The notes under the pieces: model-generated
Seen by the model: the letters and a program-made list of their open reading frames with translations, nothing else
Told to the model about the DNA's origin: nothing
The model's database searches: none
Part shown: positions 1 through 6,281 of the stretch, piece by piece
How positions within the stretch are numbered: position 1 is the first letter of the stretch
Layout: each line of letters starts with the position of its first letter
Position numbers and translations under genes: made by a program
DNA from: an uncultured Xanthobacteraceae bacterium
GTDB taxonomy: Bacteria; Pseudomonadota; Alphaproteobacteria; Rhizobiales; Xanthobacteraceae
Assembly: GCA_955652195.1 (NCBI GenBank)
Contig: CATPBC010000324.1
Coordinates: 1 to 6,743, forward strand
Length of the DNA stretch: 6,743 nucleotides
Direction: 5' to 3'

Positions 1-1097
1 GGTTGCCAGCGCGTGGCGGTGCGCAGCGGCGCGCAATCGAACGGAATGGCCAGGCTCTCATAGCCGCCCCATGACGCGCCGATGCCGAACAATTCGAGCG
101 TGTCGAGAAAGGCGTAATACGCTTTTTGCGGCACTGGCTTGAGCACCATGCTGAACAATCCCGAGGCGCCGGAGAAATCGCGCTTCCAGATGACGTGTCC
201 CGGATGGCTCGGCAACCCCGGATGCAATAGGCGCAAGACCTCCGGCCGTTGTTCGAGCCAGCGCGCGATCGCAAGTCCGGATTGCTGGTGCCGCTCAAGC
301 CGTATCGCCAGTGTCCGCAAGCCGCGAAGTCCGAGATAGACGTCGTCGGGCCCTTCGCATTGCCCGGTATGGCGTACCGTGTTCTTCAGCCGCGCGAGCG
401 TTGCTGCATTCGCCGAGACGGTGCCGAGCATGAGGTCGGAGTGGCCGCCGATATATTTTGTGCCAGCTTGAATCGCCATGTCGACGCCGTGCTCGAGCGG
501 GCGAAAATAGAGCGGCGTCGCCCACGTATTGTCCATCAGCACCAATGCGCCTTTGTCGTGGGCCGCTTTGGCAACTGCCGCGGTGTCTTGCATTTCGAAG
601 CTCAGCGAGCCCGGCGATTCCAGGTACACGACGCGTGTATTCGGCCGGATCAATTCGGCGATCGCGGCGCCAACCAACGGATCGTAATAAGTGACGGTGA
701 CGCCGAGCCGCGCCAGCACCTGGTCGCAAAAAATGCGGGTCGGTCCATAGGCGCTGTCGGTAATCAGGACATGATCGCCGGCGTGCACGACGGCAAGAAA
801 GGCAGTCGAAATCGCCGCGAGCCCTGAAGGCAGAAGCGCCACACCGGCGCATTGCGGTCCTTCCAGCTCCTGCAAAGCGAGCTCGAGCGCTTCCGTTGTC
901 GGCGTGCCGCGCCGTCCATATTGGTAGCGCGCCCGATGCGCGAGGAAGTCCTCGGCGTTCGGGTAAAGAACGGTCGATGCATGGTAGACCGGCGGATTGA
1001 CGAAGCCGTGATAGGACATGGGATCGCGGCCGCCAGTGACGATTGTGGTCTCGGGCCGCCGGGCGCGCGAGCTCTCGTCTTTGGATTTGTCGTTCAT
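1..1097 (-). CDS. metC: Cystathionine beta-lyase (MetC), C-terminus cut off by window edge
   Basis: A cytoplasmic PLP enzyme of the Cys/Met metabolism (gamma) family. It converts cystathionine to homocysteine, pyruvate and ammonia in methionine synthesis. About 365 residues are visible, read from the ATG at 1097 down to the left edge; the family is usually about 390-400, so only the last few dozen are missing. Visible active-site features are Tyr60 and Arg62 in YGRRGTPT (phosphate contacts from the partner subunit), Ser91-Gly92 in LLPSGLAA, Tyr117 in DSAYGPT, Asp189 in LMDNTWATPL, and the PLP lysine Lys214 in AGTKYIGGHSD. The spacing matches E. coli MetC (Tyr56, Arg58, Asp185, Lys210), which favours MetC over the cystathionine gamma-lyase/synthase relatives. 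The start precedes a hydrophilic leader and lacks a clear Shine-Dalgarno. A start at Met27 (before SYHGF) is less likely because the preceding residues TTIVTGGRDP look like family sequence. It is divergent from aapJ, a gene order I know from rhizobia. Confidence 0.93.
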   Translation of the reverse strand, partial: MNDKSKDESSRARRPETTIVTGGRDPMSYHGFVNPPVYHASTVLYPNAEDFLAHRARYQYGRRGTPTTEALELALQELEGPQCAGVALLPSGLAAISTAFLAVVHAGDHVLITDSAYGPTRIFCDQVLARLGVTVTYYDPLVGAAIAELIRPNTRVVYLESPGSLSFEMQDTAAVAKAAHDKGALVLMDNTWATPLYFRPLEHGVDMAIQAGTKYIGGHSDLMLGTVSANAATLARLKNTVRHTGQCEGPDDVYLGLRGLRTLAIRLERHQQSGLAIARWLEQRPEVLRLLHPGLPSHPGHVIWKRDFSGASGLFSMVLKPVPQKAYYAFLDTLELFGIGASWGGYESLAIPFDCAPLRTATRWQ

Positions 1098-1163
1098 GCG
1101 TTTGTTTTACGTGTTTAGCGGTTCAAATTCGCATCGCTGCCGGCCGATATGGCTATTTTCAGC

Positions 1164-1191
1164 GCCATTCCGCCATTTCCGGGCATTCTCC
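1164..1191. repeat. Three imperfect tandem copies of a GCCATT(T/C)CC unit
   Basis: Three copies stand head to tail: GCCATTCC (1164-1171), GCCATTTCC (1172-1180) and the diverged GGCATTCTCC (1182-1191). They lie upstream of the -35-like element, where iterated activator or repressor sites would be expected. The repeat is directly visible; any role is a guess. Confidence 0.4.
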
Positions 1192-1219
1192 GCTTTCGTC
1201 AACCCCTTGACCTCATATT

Positions 1220-1241
1220 GCGATCGTTCTCAGATGATCGC
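1220..1241. promoter_or_regulatory. Inverted repeat GCGATC-N10-GATCGC, possible operator
   Basis: Two perfect 6-bp arms (1220-1225 and 1236-1241) are separated by 10 bp, so the arm centres are 16 bp apart. That spacing would suit a dimeric regulator touching nearly the same face of the helix. It follows the TTGACC at 1207-1212 and covers the place where the matching -10 would be, about 67 nt upstream of the aapJ start. The dyad is seen; its use as an operator is inference. Confidence 0.35.
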
Positions 1242-1294
1242 GGATGGGTAATGCGCCACGCGCGCTTATAAAGGGCTTGCGCGCCTCCTCTGTT

Positions 1295-1300
1295 GAAAGG
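1295..1300 (+). promoter_or_regulatory. Shine-Dalgarno that fixes the aapJ start at 1308
   Basis: GAAAGG ends 7 nt before the ATG at 1308. An in-frame TTG at 1293 would overlap this element and add five residues before a normal signal peptide, so the ATG is preferred. Confidence 0.7.
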
Positions 1301-1307
1301 GCTGATC

Positions 1308-2324
1308 ATGCAACGTTTAGCTACGGCTTTCGCCATTGCAATGGTGCTTGCGTTCGGTGCGCAAGCGGCATCCGCGCAAACGCTCAAGGCAGTTCAAGAT
1401 CGCGGTCAGCTCGTCTGCGGCGGAAATGGCACGCTAGCCGGCTTCGGCATGCCCGATCCGCAGGGCAATTGGGTCGGATTCGACGTCGATTTCTGCCGTG
1501 CCATCGCCGCTGCGATCTTCAACGATACGAAGAAGGTCAAGTTTGTTCCGTTAACGACCGCCAACCGGTTTACGGCACTGCAGTCCGGTGAAATCGACCT
1601 GCTGGCGCGCAACACCACCTGGACGATGTCACGCGATACCACTCTCGGCTTGGACTTCGCCGGCGTCACTTATTACGACGGTCAGGGATTTATGGTCCGC
1701 AAATCGTTGAACGTGAAGTCCGCGCTTGAACTCAGCGATGCCGCGGTCTGCGTACAGCAGGGCACCACGACCGAACTCAATCTCGCCGATTATTTCCGCG
1801 CCAATCGTATGTCGCTCAAGACGGTGACCTTTGCGACCGCGAACGAGGCGGTGCGGGCTTATGACACCGGCCGCTGTGACGCCTATACGACCGATGCATC
1901 GGGCCTCTATGGCGAGCGCCTGCGGCTAGCCGATCCGAGCGCACATATCGTATTGCCGGAGATCATCTCCAAGGAGCCGCTCGCTCCTGTCGTTCGCCAG
2001 GGCGACGACACCTGGGAAGACCTGGTGCGCTGGACGCATGAGGCGATGCTCAATGCCGAAGAGCTCGGCATCACCCAACAAAATGTCGATGACATGTTGA
2101 AATCCAATTCGCCGGATGTCCGGCGTCTGCTCGGCGCTGAGGGCCAATTCGGCCAATCGATCGGGCTCACCAACGATTGGGCCTATCGGATCATCAAGGC
2201 CGTCGGTAATTACGGCGAAAGCTTCGAGCGCAATGTCGGGCAGGGCTCGCCGCTCAAAATCGCCCGCGGGCTGAACGCCTTATGGACCAAGGGCGGGCTG
2301 CAATACGGGCTTCCCGTGCGCTAG
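1308..2324 (+). CDS. aapJ: General L-amino-acid ABC transporter, periplasmic binding protein AapJ
   Basis: A 338-residue polar amino-acid binding protein (SBP family 3) that binds L-amino acids in the periplasm and hands them to AapQM. Residues 1-23 form a signal peptide: a short basic start, a hydrophobic stretch (FAIAMVLAFGA) and a cleavage site ASA|Q. Recognised AapJ landmarks are VGFDVDFCRA near 56-65, RFTALQSGEIDLLARNTTWT at 87-106, DGQGFMV at 124-130, VCVQQGTTTELNLADYFRAN at 147-166, TGRCDAYTTDASGL at 187-200 and EIISKEPLAPVVRQGDD at 218-234. Four cysteines (37, 63, 148, 190) fall in conserved blocks and could form disulfides after export. The length fits the family (about 340). The start is ATG 1308, preceded by GAAAGG. 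It is the first gene of aapJQMP and is followed by a 32-nt gap. The N-terminal loop CGGNGTLAGFG differs from the CGV-type loop I remember for rhizobial AapJ, so ligand preference could differ slightly. Confidence 0.96.
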   Translation: MQRLATAFAIAMVLAFGAQAASAQTLKAVQDRGQLVCGGNGTLAGFGMPDPQGNWVGFDVDFCRAIAAAIFNDTKKVKFVPLTTANRFTALQSGEIDLLARNTTWTMSRDTTLGLDFAGVTYYDGQGFMVRKSLNVKSALELSDAAVCVQQGTTTELNLADYFRANRMSLKTVTFATANEAVRAYDTGRCDAYTTDASGLYGERLRLADPSAHIVLPEIISKEPLAPVVRQGDDTWEDLVRWTHEAMLNAEELGITQQNVDDMLKSNSPDVRRLLGAEGQFGQSIGLTNDWAYRIIKAVGNYGESFERNVGQGSPLKIARGLNALWTKGGLQYGLPVR

Positions 2325-2356
2325 CCGCCGCAACGACTGTCGCCGTCGGCGCGCCC

Positions 2357-3529
2357 ATGTCAAAGATGCTGCAACTCCCGCTTCGCAGCAGACAGCAGTG
2401 GGCGAGCATTGCGCTTCAGGCGGCGCTTGTCGTCGTTATCGGCGGTCTCGCTTATGGCGCCTTTATCAATGCGGCCGACAATCTGGCGAAAGCGCACATC
2501 GCGTCTGGCTTTCGCTTCTGGGACAACACGGCCGGATTCGACATCAGCCAGACGCTGATCGGCTATTCACCGAGCACCTCGACTTTCGGCCGCGCCTTCT
2601 GGGTGGGGTTGCTCAACACGCTGCTGGTCGCTTCGCTCGGCATCGTGCTCGCCACTGCGCTTGGCTTCACCATCGGGATAGCGCGACTGTCGCGAAACTG
2701 GCTGGTTGCCCGGCTGGCTGGCGGCTATGTCGAATTGATCCGCAACGTCCCGCTCTTGCTGCAAATCCTGTTCTGGTACAACGCCGTGCTCAAATCGCTG
2801 CCGGACCTCCACAGCAGCATTTCGATTTCAGGCGGTGCGTTTCTCAACAATCGCGGATTGTTTTTGCCGCGACCGGAATTTGCTGACAAGTTCGACTATG
2901 TCGCGGCCGCGCTCGTATTCGGCATCGTTGCCACGCTTGCAGTCCGCATCTGGGCGCGCCGCCGTCAAGAACGCACCGGCCAACCGCCGCGCACATTATC
3001 CTTTGCCTTCGGGCTGATTGTCGTTCTGCCGCTGCTGGTGTTTTTTGCCGCCGGCGCGCCGTTGTCTTTCAGCTTTCCCGAGGTGGGCCGATTCAATATC
3101 CGGGGCGGCACCGAAATCCTGCCGGAATTCGCTGCGCTTCTGGTCGCGTTGACGATCTACACCGCCGCTTTCATCGCCGAGGTCGTGCGCGCGGGCATCC
3201 TTGCGGTGTCGCAAGGCCAGACCGAAGCGGCGCAGGCGCTTGGATTACGGTCAGGGAGTACGCTTCGGCTCGTAGTGGTGCCGCAGGCGATGCGGGTGAT
3301 CGTGCCACCCTTGACCAGCCAGTATCTCAATCTGATCAAGAATTCGTCGCTTGCGGTCGCGATCGGTTATCCCGATCTCGTGCAAGTCTTTGCCGGAAGC
3401 GTGCTCAACATCACCGGCCAAGCGGTCGAGGTGATCGCGATCACCATGGCCGTCTATCTTTTTCTCAGTCTGGTCACCTCGCTGCTCATGAATCTCTATG
3501 GGCGCACGGTCGGCATCGTGGAGCGCTGA
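2357..3529 (+). CDS. aapQ: General L-amino-acid ABC transporter, permease AapQ
   Basis: A 390-residue inner-membrane permease of the His/Glu/Gln type that pairs with AapM to form the channel. An N-terminal membrane helix (about 19-37) is followed by a periplasmic segment (GFRFWDNTAGFDISQTLIGY, 51-70) typical of AapQ, then the permease core from about 80. I count roughly eight hydrophobic segments: 19-37, 82-108, 120-147, 182-199, 215-233, 256-280, 325-350 and 358-380. The EAA loop that docks on the ATPase is at 290-311 (EAAQALGLRSG...VVVPQA) with its conserved glycine, Gly296, present. A large insert between the third and sixth segments is characteristic of Aap permeases compared with short HisQ/HisM proteins. 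The chosen ATG at 2357 lies 32 nt after the aapJ stop but has no strong Shine-Dalgarno; ATG 2366 is the alternative. The TGA lies 3 nt before aapM. Confidence 0.95.
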   Translation: MSKMLQLPLRSRQQWASIALQAALVVVIGGLAYGAFINAADNLAKAHIASGFRFWDNTAGFDISQTLIGYSPSTSTFGRAFWVGLLNTLLVASLGIVLATALGFTIGIARLSRNWLVARLAGGYVELIRNVPLLLQILFWYNAVLKSLPDLHSSISISGGAFLNNRGLFLPRPEFADKFDYVAAALVFGIVATLAVRIWARRRQERTGQPPRTLSFAFGLIVVLPLLVFFAAGAPLSFSFPEVGRFNIRGGTEILPEFAALLVALTIYTAAFIAEVVRAGILAVSQGQTEAAQALGLRSGSTLRLVVVPQAMRVIVPPLTSQYLNLIKNSSLAVAIGYPDLVQVFAGSVLNITGQAVEVIAITMAVYLFLSLVTSLLMNLYGRTVGIVER

Positions 3530-3532
3530 ACC

Positions 3533-4678
3533 ATGGTTGCGGCAGACCGGATCTATCTGCGCGAAGCGCCGGCAAAGCTCCTGCCGGCGCCGGTGGCCAG
3601 CACCGGCGTCGTCGGCTGGGTGCGGGCCAACCTGTTTTCATCGCCGGGAAATATTGCGCTCACCATTATCTGCGCCGCGCTGATCGTGTGGATCGTGCCG
3701 CCGTTGCTGCGCTTTTTCTTCTTCGATGCCGTCTGGTCGGGCGCCGATCGGGAAGCCTGCCTGCCGTCCGCACAGAACCCTGAACCGGGCGCGTGCTGGG
3801 CTTTCATTCGCGCCTGGTCCTCATATTTCACTTACGGCTTCTATCCGCTGGGCGAACGCTGGCGCGTCGATCTCTTCTTCTTTTTGCTCGCGTTCGGAAT
3901 TGCCTGGCTGGCTTGGCTTGGCGCGCCGCGCCGCGACATCGGCGCGATCTATTTCTTTATCGTTCTGCCGATCCTGTCTTATGTTCTCTTAAGCGGCGTG
4001 CCGATCATCGGTCTACCCGACGTGCCGACCTCACTGTGGGGCGGCATTCTCGTCACTATTGTCGTGGCGACGGTGGGTATCGTTGCCTCGCTGCCGCTCG
4101 GTATTTTGTTGGCGCTCGGGCGGCGCTCCGAAATGCCGGCGGTGCGATTGTTCTCAGTCACATTCATCGAATTTGTCCGCGGCGTACCGCTGATTACGGT
4201 GCTGTTCATGGCGAGCGTCATGCTGCCGTTGTTTGTGCCCGACCGCTTGGCGCCGGATAAGCTCGTCCGCGCACTGATCGGCGTCGCTTTGTTCGCGTCG
4301 GCCTATATGGCGGAAGTGGTTCGCGGCGGATTGTTATCTATCCCGCGCGGCCAATATGAAGCGGCCCAGGCGCTGGCGCTGCCGTACTGGCGCATGATGG
4401 CGCTCGTTATCCTCCCGCAAGCATTGCGGGTGACGCTGCCGAATATCGTCAATACCTTCATCGGTCTGTTCAAGGACACGACGCTGGTGTTCATCGTCGG
4501 CATTTTCGATTTTCTGCGAACTATCGAAGCGGCGCGCGGCGATCCGCATTGGGCGACGCCGATCACCAGCGTTACCGGCTATGCGTTCGCCGCGGTATTC
4601 TACTTCGTTTGCTGTTATGGCATGTCGCGTTATTCACGAAATGTCGAGGCGCGGCTGGCGCGCGCGCATCGTCGCTGA
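3533..4678 (+). CDS. aapM: General L-amino-acid ABC transporter, permease AapM
   Basis: A 381-residue inner-membrane permease, partner of AapQ. After a cytoplasmic leader, a first membrane helix (40-60) leads into a periplasmic loop (about 61-110) with Cys76 and Cys88 (REACLPS, PGACWAF), which could form a disulfide. Further hydrophobic segments lie near 111-129, 134-156, 168-196, 205-234, 247-270, 302-325 and 345-365. FIEFVRGVPLITVLFMAS (211-228) and IVNTFIGLFKDTTLVFIVGIFD (305-326) are typical of AapM. The EAA loop is at 276-297, but the glycine seventh in EAAxxxG is alanine here (Ala282, codon GCG). The rest of the motif, including LPQA, is intact, so the gene looks functional. The start at 3533 has GGAG at 3520-3523 inside the end of aapQ, nine bases away. 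The 3-nt gap suggests translational coupling. Confidence 0.95.
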   Translation: MVAADRIYLREAPAKLLPAPVASTGVVGWVRANLFSSPGNIALTIICAALIVWIVPPLLRFFFFDAVWSGADREACLPSAQNPEPGACWAFIRAWSSYFTYGFYPLGERWRVDLFFFLLAFGIAWLAWLGAPRRDIGAIYFFIVLPILSYVLLSGVPIIGLPDVPTSLWGGILVTIVVATVGIVASLPLGILLALGRRSEMPAVRLFSVTFIEFVRGVPLITVLFMASVMLPLFVPDRLAPDKLVRALIGVALFASAYMAEVVRGGLLSIPRGQYEAAQALALPYWRMMALVILPQALRVTLPNIVNTFIGLFKDTTLVFIVGIFDFLRTIEAARGDPHWATPITSVTGYAFAAVFYFVCCYGMSRYSRNVEARLARAHRR

Positions 4679-4690
4679 AAGGCATAGCCG

Positions 4691-5461
4691 ATGACAAATC
4701 CGTCAAGCGGGACCGACGGCGAAAAGACAGGATGGGCCGTTGAGATCAGCGCCCTGAACAAGTGGTACGGCGATTTCCACGTGCTACGCGACATCAATCT
4801 GACGGTCGCGCGGGGCGAGCGCATCGTCATCTGCGGTCCATCGGGCGGTGGCAAATCGACGATGCTTCGCTGCATCAACCGCCTCGAAGACTGGCAGCGC
4901 GGCCGTGTCGTCGTCGACGGCAAGGATCTGACCGACGATCCTAAGCAGATCCTCGCGGTCCGTCGCGACGTCGGCATGGTGTTTCAGCAATTCAACCTGT
5001 TCCCGCATCTCACGGTGCTGGAAAACTGCACTTTGGCGCCGATCTGGGTACGCCATATGCCGAAGAAAGACGCCGAAGAGCTCGCCATGCGTTTCCTGCG
5101 GCGCGTGCGAATACCGGAACAGGCGCAAAAATATCCTGTCCGGCTCTCCGGCGGCCAGCAGCAGCGCGTCGCCATCGCGCGCGCATTGTGCATGAGCCCG
5201 AACATCATGCTGTTCGACGAGCCCACCTCCGCGCTTGATCCCGAAATGGTCAAGGAGGTACTCGACACGATGGTGGAACTCGCCGGCGACGGCATCACCA
5301 TGCTGGTCGTGACGCATGAAATGGGTTTTGCGCGGCAGGTCGCCGACCGGATCATATTCATGGCCGAAGGTCAGATCGTCGAGATAAACGAACCGAAGGC
5401 TTTTTTCGAGCATCCACAGCACGAACGCACGCGACTGTTTTTGCAGCAGATCCTGCATTGA
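4691..5461 (+). CDS. aapP: General L-amino-acid ABC transporter, ATP-binding protein AapP
   Basis: A 256-residue cytoplasmic ATPase that drives import through AapQM. All ABC motifs are present and intact: Walker [10 protein letters not shown] (49-57), Q-loop [10 protein letters not shown] (97-106, Gln99), signature LSGGQQQR (152-159), Walker [13 protein letters not shown] (172-183, catalytic Glu177) and the switch His209 in VVTHEMGFA. The stretch [21 protein letters not shown] (110-130) and the ending [13 protein letters not shown] are typical of AapP, which separates it from GlnQ or HisP. The length fits the family. A GAAAGG Shine-Dalgarno at 4677-4682 overlaps the aapM stop codon and lies 8 nt before the ATG. 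It is the last gene of the aap operon; a hairpin follows 31 nt after its stop. Confidence 0.97.
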   Translation: MTNPSSGTDGEKTGWAVEISALNKWYGDFHVLRDINLTVARGERIVICGPSGGGKSTMLRCINRLEDWQRGRVVVDGKDLTDDPKQILAVRRDVGMVFQQFNLFPHLTVLENCTLAPIWVRHMPKKDAEELAMRFLRRVRIPEQAQKYPVRLSGGQQQRVAIARALCMSPNIMLFDEPTSALDPEMVKEVLDTMVELAGDGITMLVVTHEMGFARQVADRIIFMAEGQIVEINEPKAFFEHPQHERTRLFLQQILH

Positions 5462-5491
5462 GCGCGCTGCGACAGATTAATTAAGCCGCGA

Positions 5492-5520
5492 CCGAAAGAT
5501 TACGCGCTCGTAATCTTCGG
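5492..5520. terminator. Hairpin after aapP, probable operon end
   Basis: The left arm CCGAAAGATTAC (5492-5503) pairs with the right arm GTAATCTTCGG (5510-5520) around the loop GCGCTC, leaving one A bulged: 11 base pairs. No T-run follows on the plus strand (CTCACAGC), so it is not a classical intrinsic terminator. It may act with Rho or as a 3'-end protecting stem for aap mRNA. The hairpin is clear; the terminator role is inferred from position. Confidence 0.5.
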
Positions 5521-5548
5521 CTCACAGCACATTTCAAAACTTTAACTT

Positions 5549-5560
5549 GCGTGGCCACGC
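5549..5560. promoter_or_regulatory. Perfect 12-bp palindrome GCGTGGCCACGC, possible operator
   Basis: A gapless self-complementary 12-mer lies 47 nt before the Spy-like start, within or beside the weak promoter-like pair. A dimeric regulator could bind here. Function is a guess; short GC-rich palindromes also occur by chance. Confidence 0.3.
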
Positions 5561-5594
5561 GCCGTGTCATCTATTTCATTGAGGTGCGACATTT

Positions 5595-5601
5595 GAGGAG
5601 G
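5595..5601 (+). promoter_or_regulatory. Strong Shine-Dalgarno for the Spy-like gene
   Basis: GAGGAGG ends 6 nt before the ATG at 5608, a near-perfect anti-16S match. It decides the start in favour of 5608 over the upstream in-frame GTG at 5551. Confidence 0.85.
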
Positions 5602-5607
5602 ATCGCC

Positions 5608-6153
5608 ATGTTGAAGCCAGTGATCACTGCGACCGCGCTTATGGCGCTCGCCGGCGCATCATTTGCTTATGCGGAGCACGGTTTTGGCGGCGACCGCGGG
5701 TTCGGCGACGGCGGCCCGCGCGCCGAACAGCGGCACCGCCTGAGCGCTGGAGATATTTCCGCCTTTGCCGATGCGCGCATCGCCGCATTGAAAGCCGGGC
5801 TGCAGCTCACCCCCGATCAAAGCAAGAATTGGCCGCCGTTCGAGCAGGCGGTGCGCGATCTCGTTCAGCTGCGCATCCAACGCGCGCAAGCGCGCCAAGC
5901 CGACGAACAGCAACAGCAGCAGCCGGCGACGCCCTTTGAGCGGCTCTCGCAGCGCGCCGACAATATGGCCAAGACCGGCGCGGCGCTGAAAAAGATCGCC
6001 GATGCCGGCACGCCGCTTTACCAGAACCTCAACGACGATCAGAAAAATCGGTTCACGACGCTCGCGCGCATGCTGCGACCCCACCATGGCATGCGTGGCG
6101 GCCACGAACACGGCTGGCGCGACGGCCGCCGCGAGCTGAGCCATTTTTCCTGA
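5608..6153 (+). CDS. Exported Spy/CpxP-like LTXXQ-motif protein
   Basis: A 181-residue small periplasmic protein. Residues 1-22 are a signal peptide (basic start, hydrophobic core ITATALMALAGASF, cleavage AYA|EH). A Gly/Arg-rich linker (25-45) precedes a helical region. The LTXXQ hallmark of the Spy/CpxP family is LTPDQ at 67-71, followed by SKNWPPFEQAVRDL; a second, related LNDDQKNRF lies at 141-149. Between them is a polar run with five glutamines in a row (101-105). The tail is rich in His, Gly and Arg (HHGMRGGHEHGW, 159-170), which could bind metal. E. coli Spy is a periplasmic chaperone and CpxP restrains the Cpx sensor; relatives in alphaproteobacteria are mostly uncharacterised, so a stress or chaperone role is only inferred. 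It has its own strong Shine-Dalgarno and is separated from aapP by a hairpin, so it is probably not part of the aap operon. No gene symbol is justified. Confidence 0.85.
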   Translation: MLKPVITATALMALAGASFAYAEHGFGGDRGFGDGGPRAEQRHRLSAGDISAFADARIAALKAGLQLTPDQSKNWPPFEQAVRDLVQLRIQRAQARQADEQQQQQPATPFERLSQRADNMAKTGAALKKIADAGTPLYQNLNDDQKNRFTTLARMLRPHHGMRGGHEHGWRDGRRELSHFS

Positions 6154-6213
6154 TCGCGCTTAAAAATTACCCGCGCTCGCTGTTCCCCCCCTTCCTGCAG
6201 CGGGTGCAAACGG

Positions 6214-6240
6214 AAGCCGCAGCACCCCCGCTGCGGCTTT
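6214..6240. terminator. Terminator hairpin between convergent genes
   Basis: A perfect 10-bp stem, AAGCCGCAGC (6214-6223) with GCTGCGGCTT (6230-6239), encloses the loop ACCCCC. On the plus strand the stem ends in TTT (6238-6240), giving a short U-tract after the Spy-like gene, 60 nt past its stop. On the minus strand it lies about 42 nt past the reductase stop and is followed by CCGTTT, so it could serve both genes. It looks like a moderate intrinsic terminator. Confidence 0.7.
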
Positions 6241-6281
6241 CGCGTATCTTTGGCCGCGTGTCGAGCGGGCGGTCAGAACGA

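Larger units (their letters stand above)
1098..1307. promoter_or_regulatory. Divergent control region between metC and aapJ
   Basis: This 210-bp gap must hold the promoters for metC (leftward) and the aap operon (rightward). On the plus strand a -35-like TTGACC lies at 1207-1212, with only a weak -10 (TCAGAT, 1230-1235, 17-nt spacer). A separate -10-like TATAAA at 1267-1272 sits 35 nt before the aapJ ATG but lacks a matching -35. On the minus strand TTGAAC (about 1129-1134) resembles a -35, again without a good -10. The region also contains the dyad at 1220-1241 and the short repeats at 1164-1191. In R. leguminosarum aap expression is known to respond to nitrogen control (Ntr); I see no clear sigma-54 site here. 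The regulatory role is inferred from gene layout; the individual promoter elements are guesses. Confidence 0.55.
5462..5607. other. Intergenic stretch between aapP and the Spy-like gene
   Basis: These 146 bp hold an AT-rich patch with the palindrome TTAATTAA (5477-5484), the hairpin at 5492-5520 and the 12-bp palindrome at 5549-5560. A weak promoter-like pair for the downstream gene is TTGCGT (5548-5553 region) with TCTATT (about 5570-5575); neither is near consensus. An in-frame GTG at 5551 could only extend the Spy-like protein by 19 residues that would bury its signal peptide, so I treat this stretch as noncoding. Confidence 0.5.

Noticed and set aside
249..827. Open frame of 192 codons on the plus strand across metC
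   Set aside because: It is a shadow of metC, whose PLP lysine and other active-site residues are all present on the minus strand.
1150..1163. Possible sigma-54 promoter (TGGC then GC) ahead of aapJ
   Set aside because: The GG and GC are 9 bases apart instead of the required 10, and the TTGC half is absent.
2282..2356. Longer aapQ start at ATG 2282, inside aapJ
   Set aside because: It would add 25 residues and overlap aapJ by 43 nt; AapQ normally begins shortly before its first membrane helix, which fits ATG 2357.
2325..2356. Stem-loop between aapJ and aapQ that could raise aapJ expression
   Set aside because: The GC-rich gap only offers short 4-5 bp pairings with very small or mismatched loops; nothing convincing.
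4784..5458. Long open frame (224 codons) on the minus strand across aapP
   Set aside because: It is fully antisense to a gene with every ABC motif intact, its protein has no recognisable features, and high GC makes long antisense frames common.
5477..5484. TTAATTAA palindrome after aapP
   Set aside because: An 8-bp AT palindrome stands out in GC-rich DNA, but it has no partner element or evident role.
5531..5570. Envelope-stress sigma (ECF) promoter for the Spy-like gene: AAAACTT then GTC
   Set aside because: The spacing between the two parts is about 23 bases, too long for sigma-E type sites, and no GGAAC is present.
5659..6144. Open frame of 161 codons on the minus strand across the Spy-like gene
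   Set aside because: The plus-strand frame has a strong Shine-Dalgarno, a signal peptide and the LTXXQ motif; the antisense frame has none of these.
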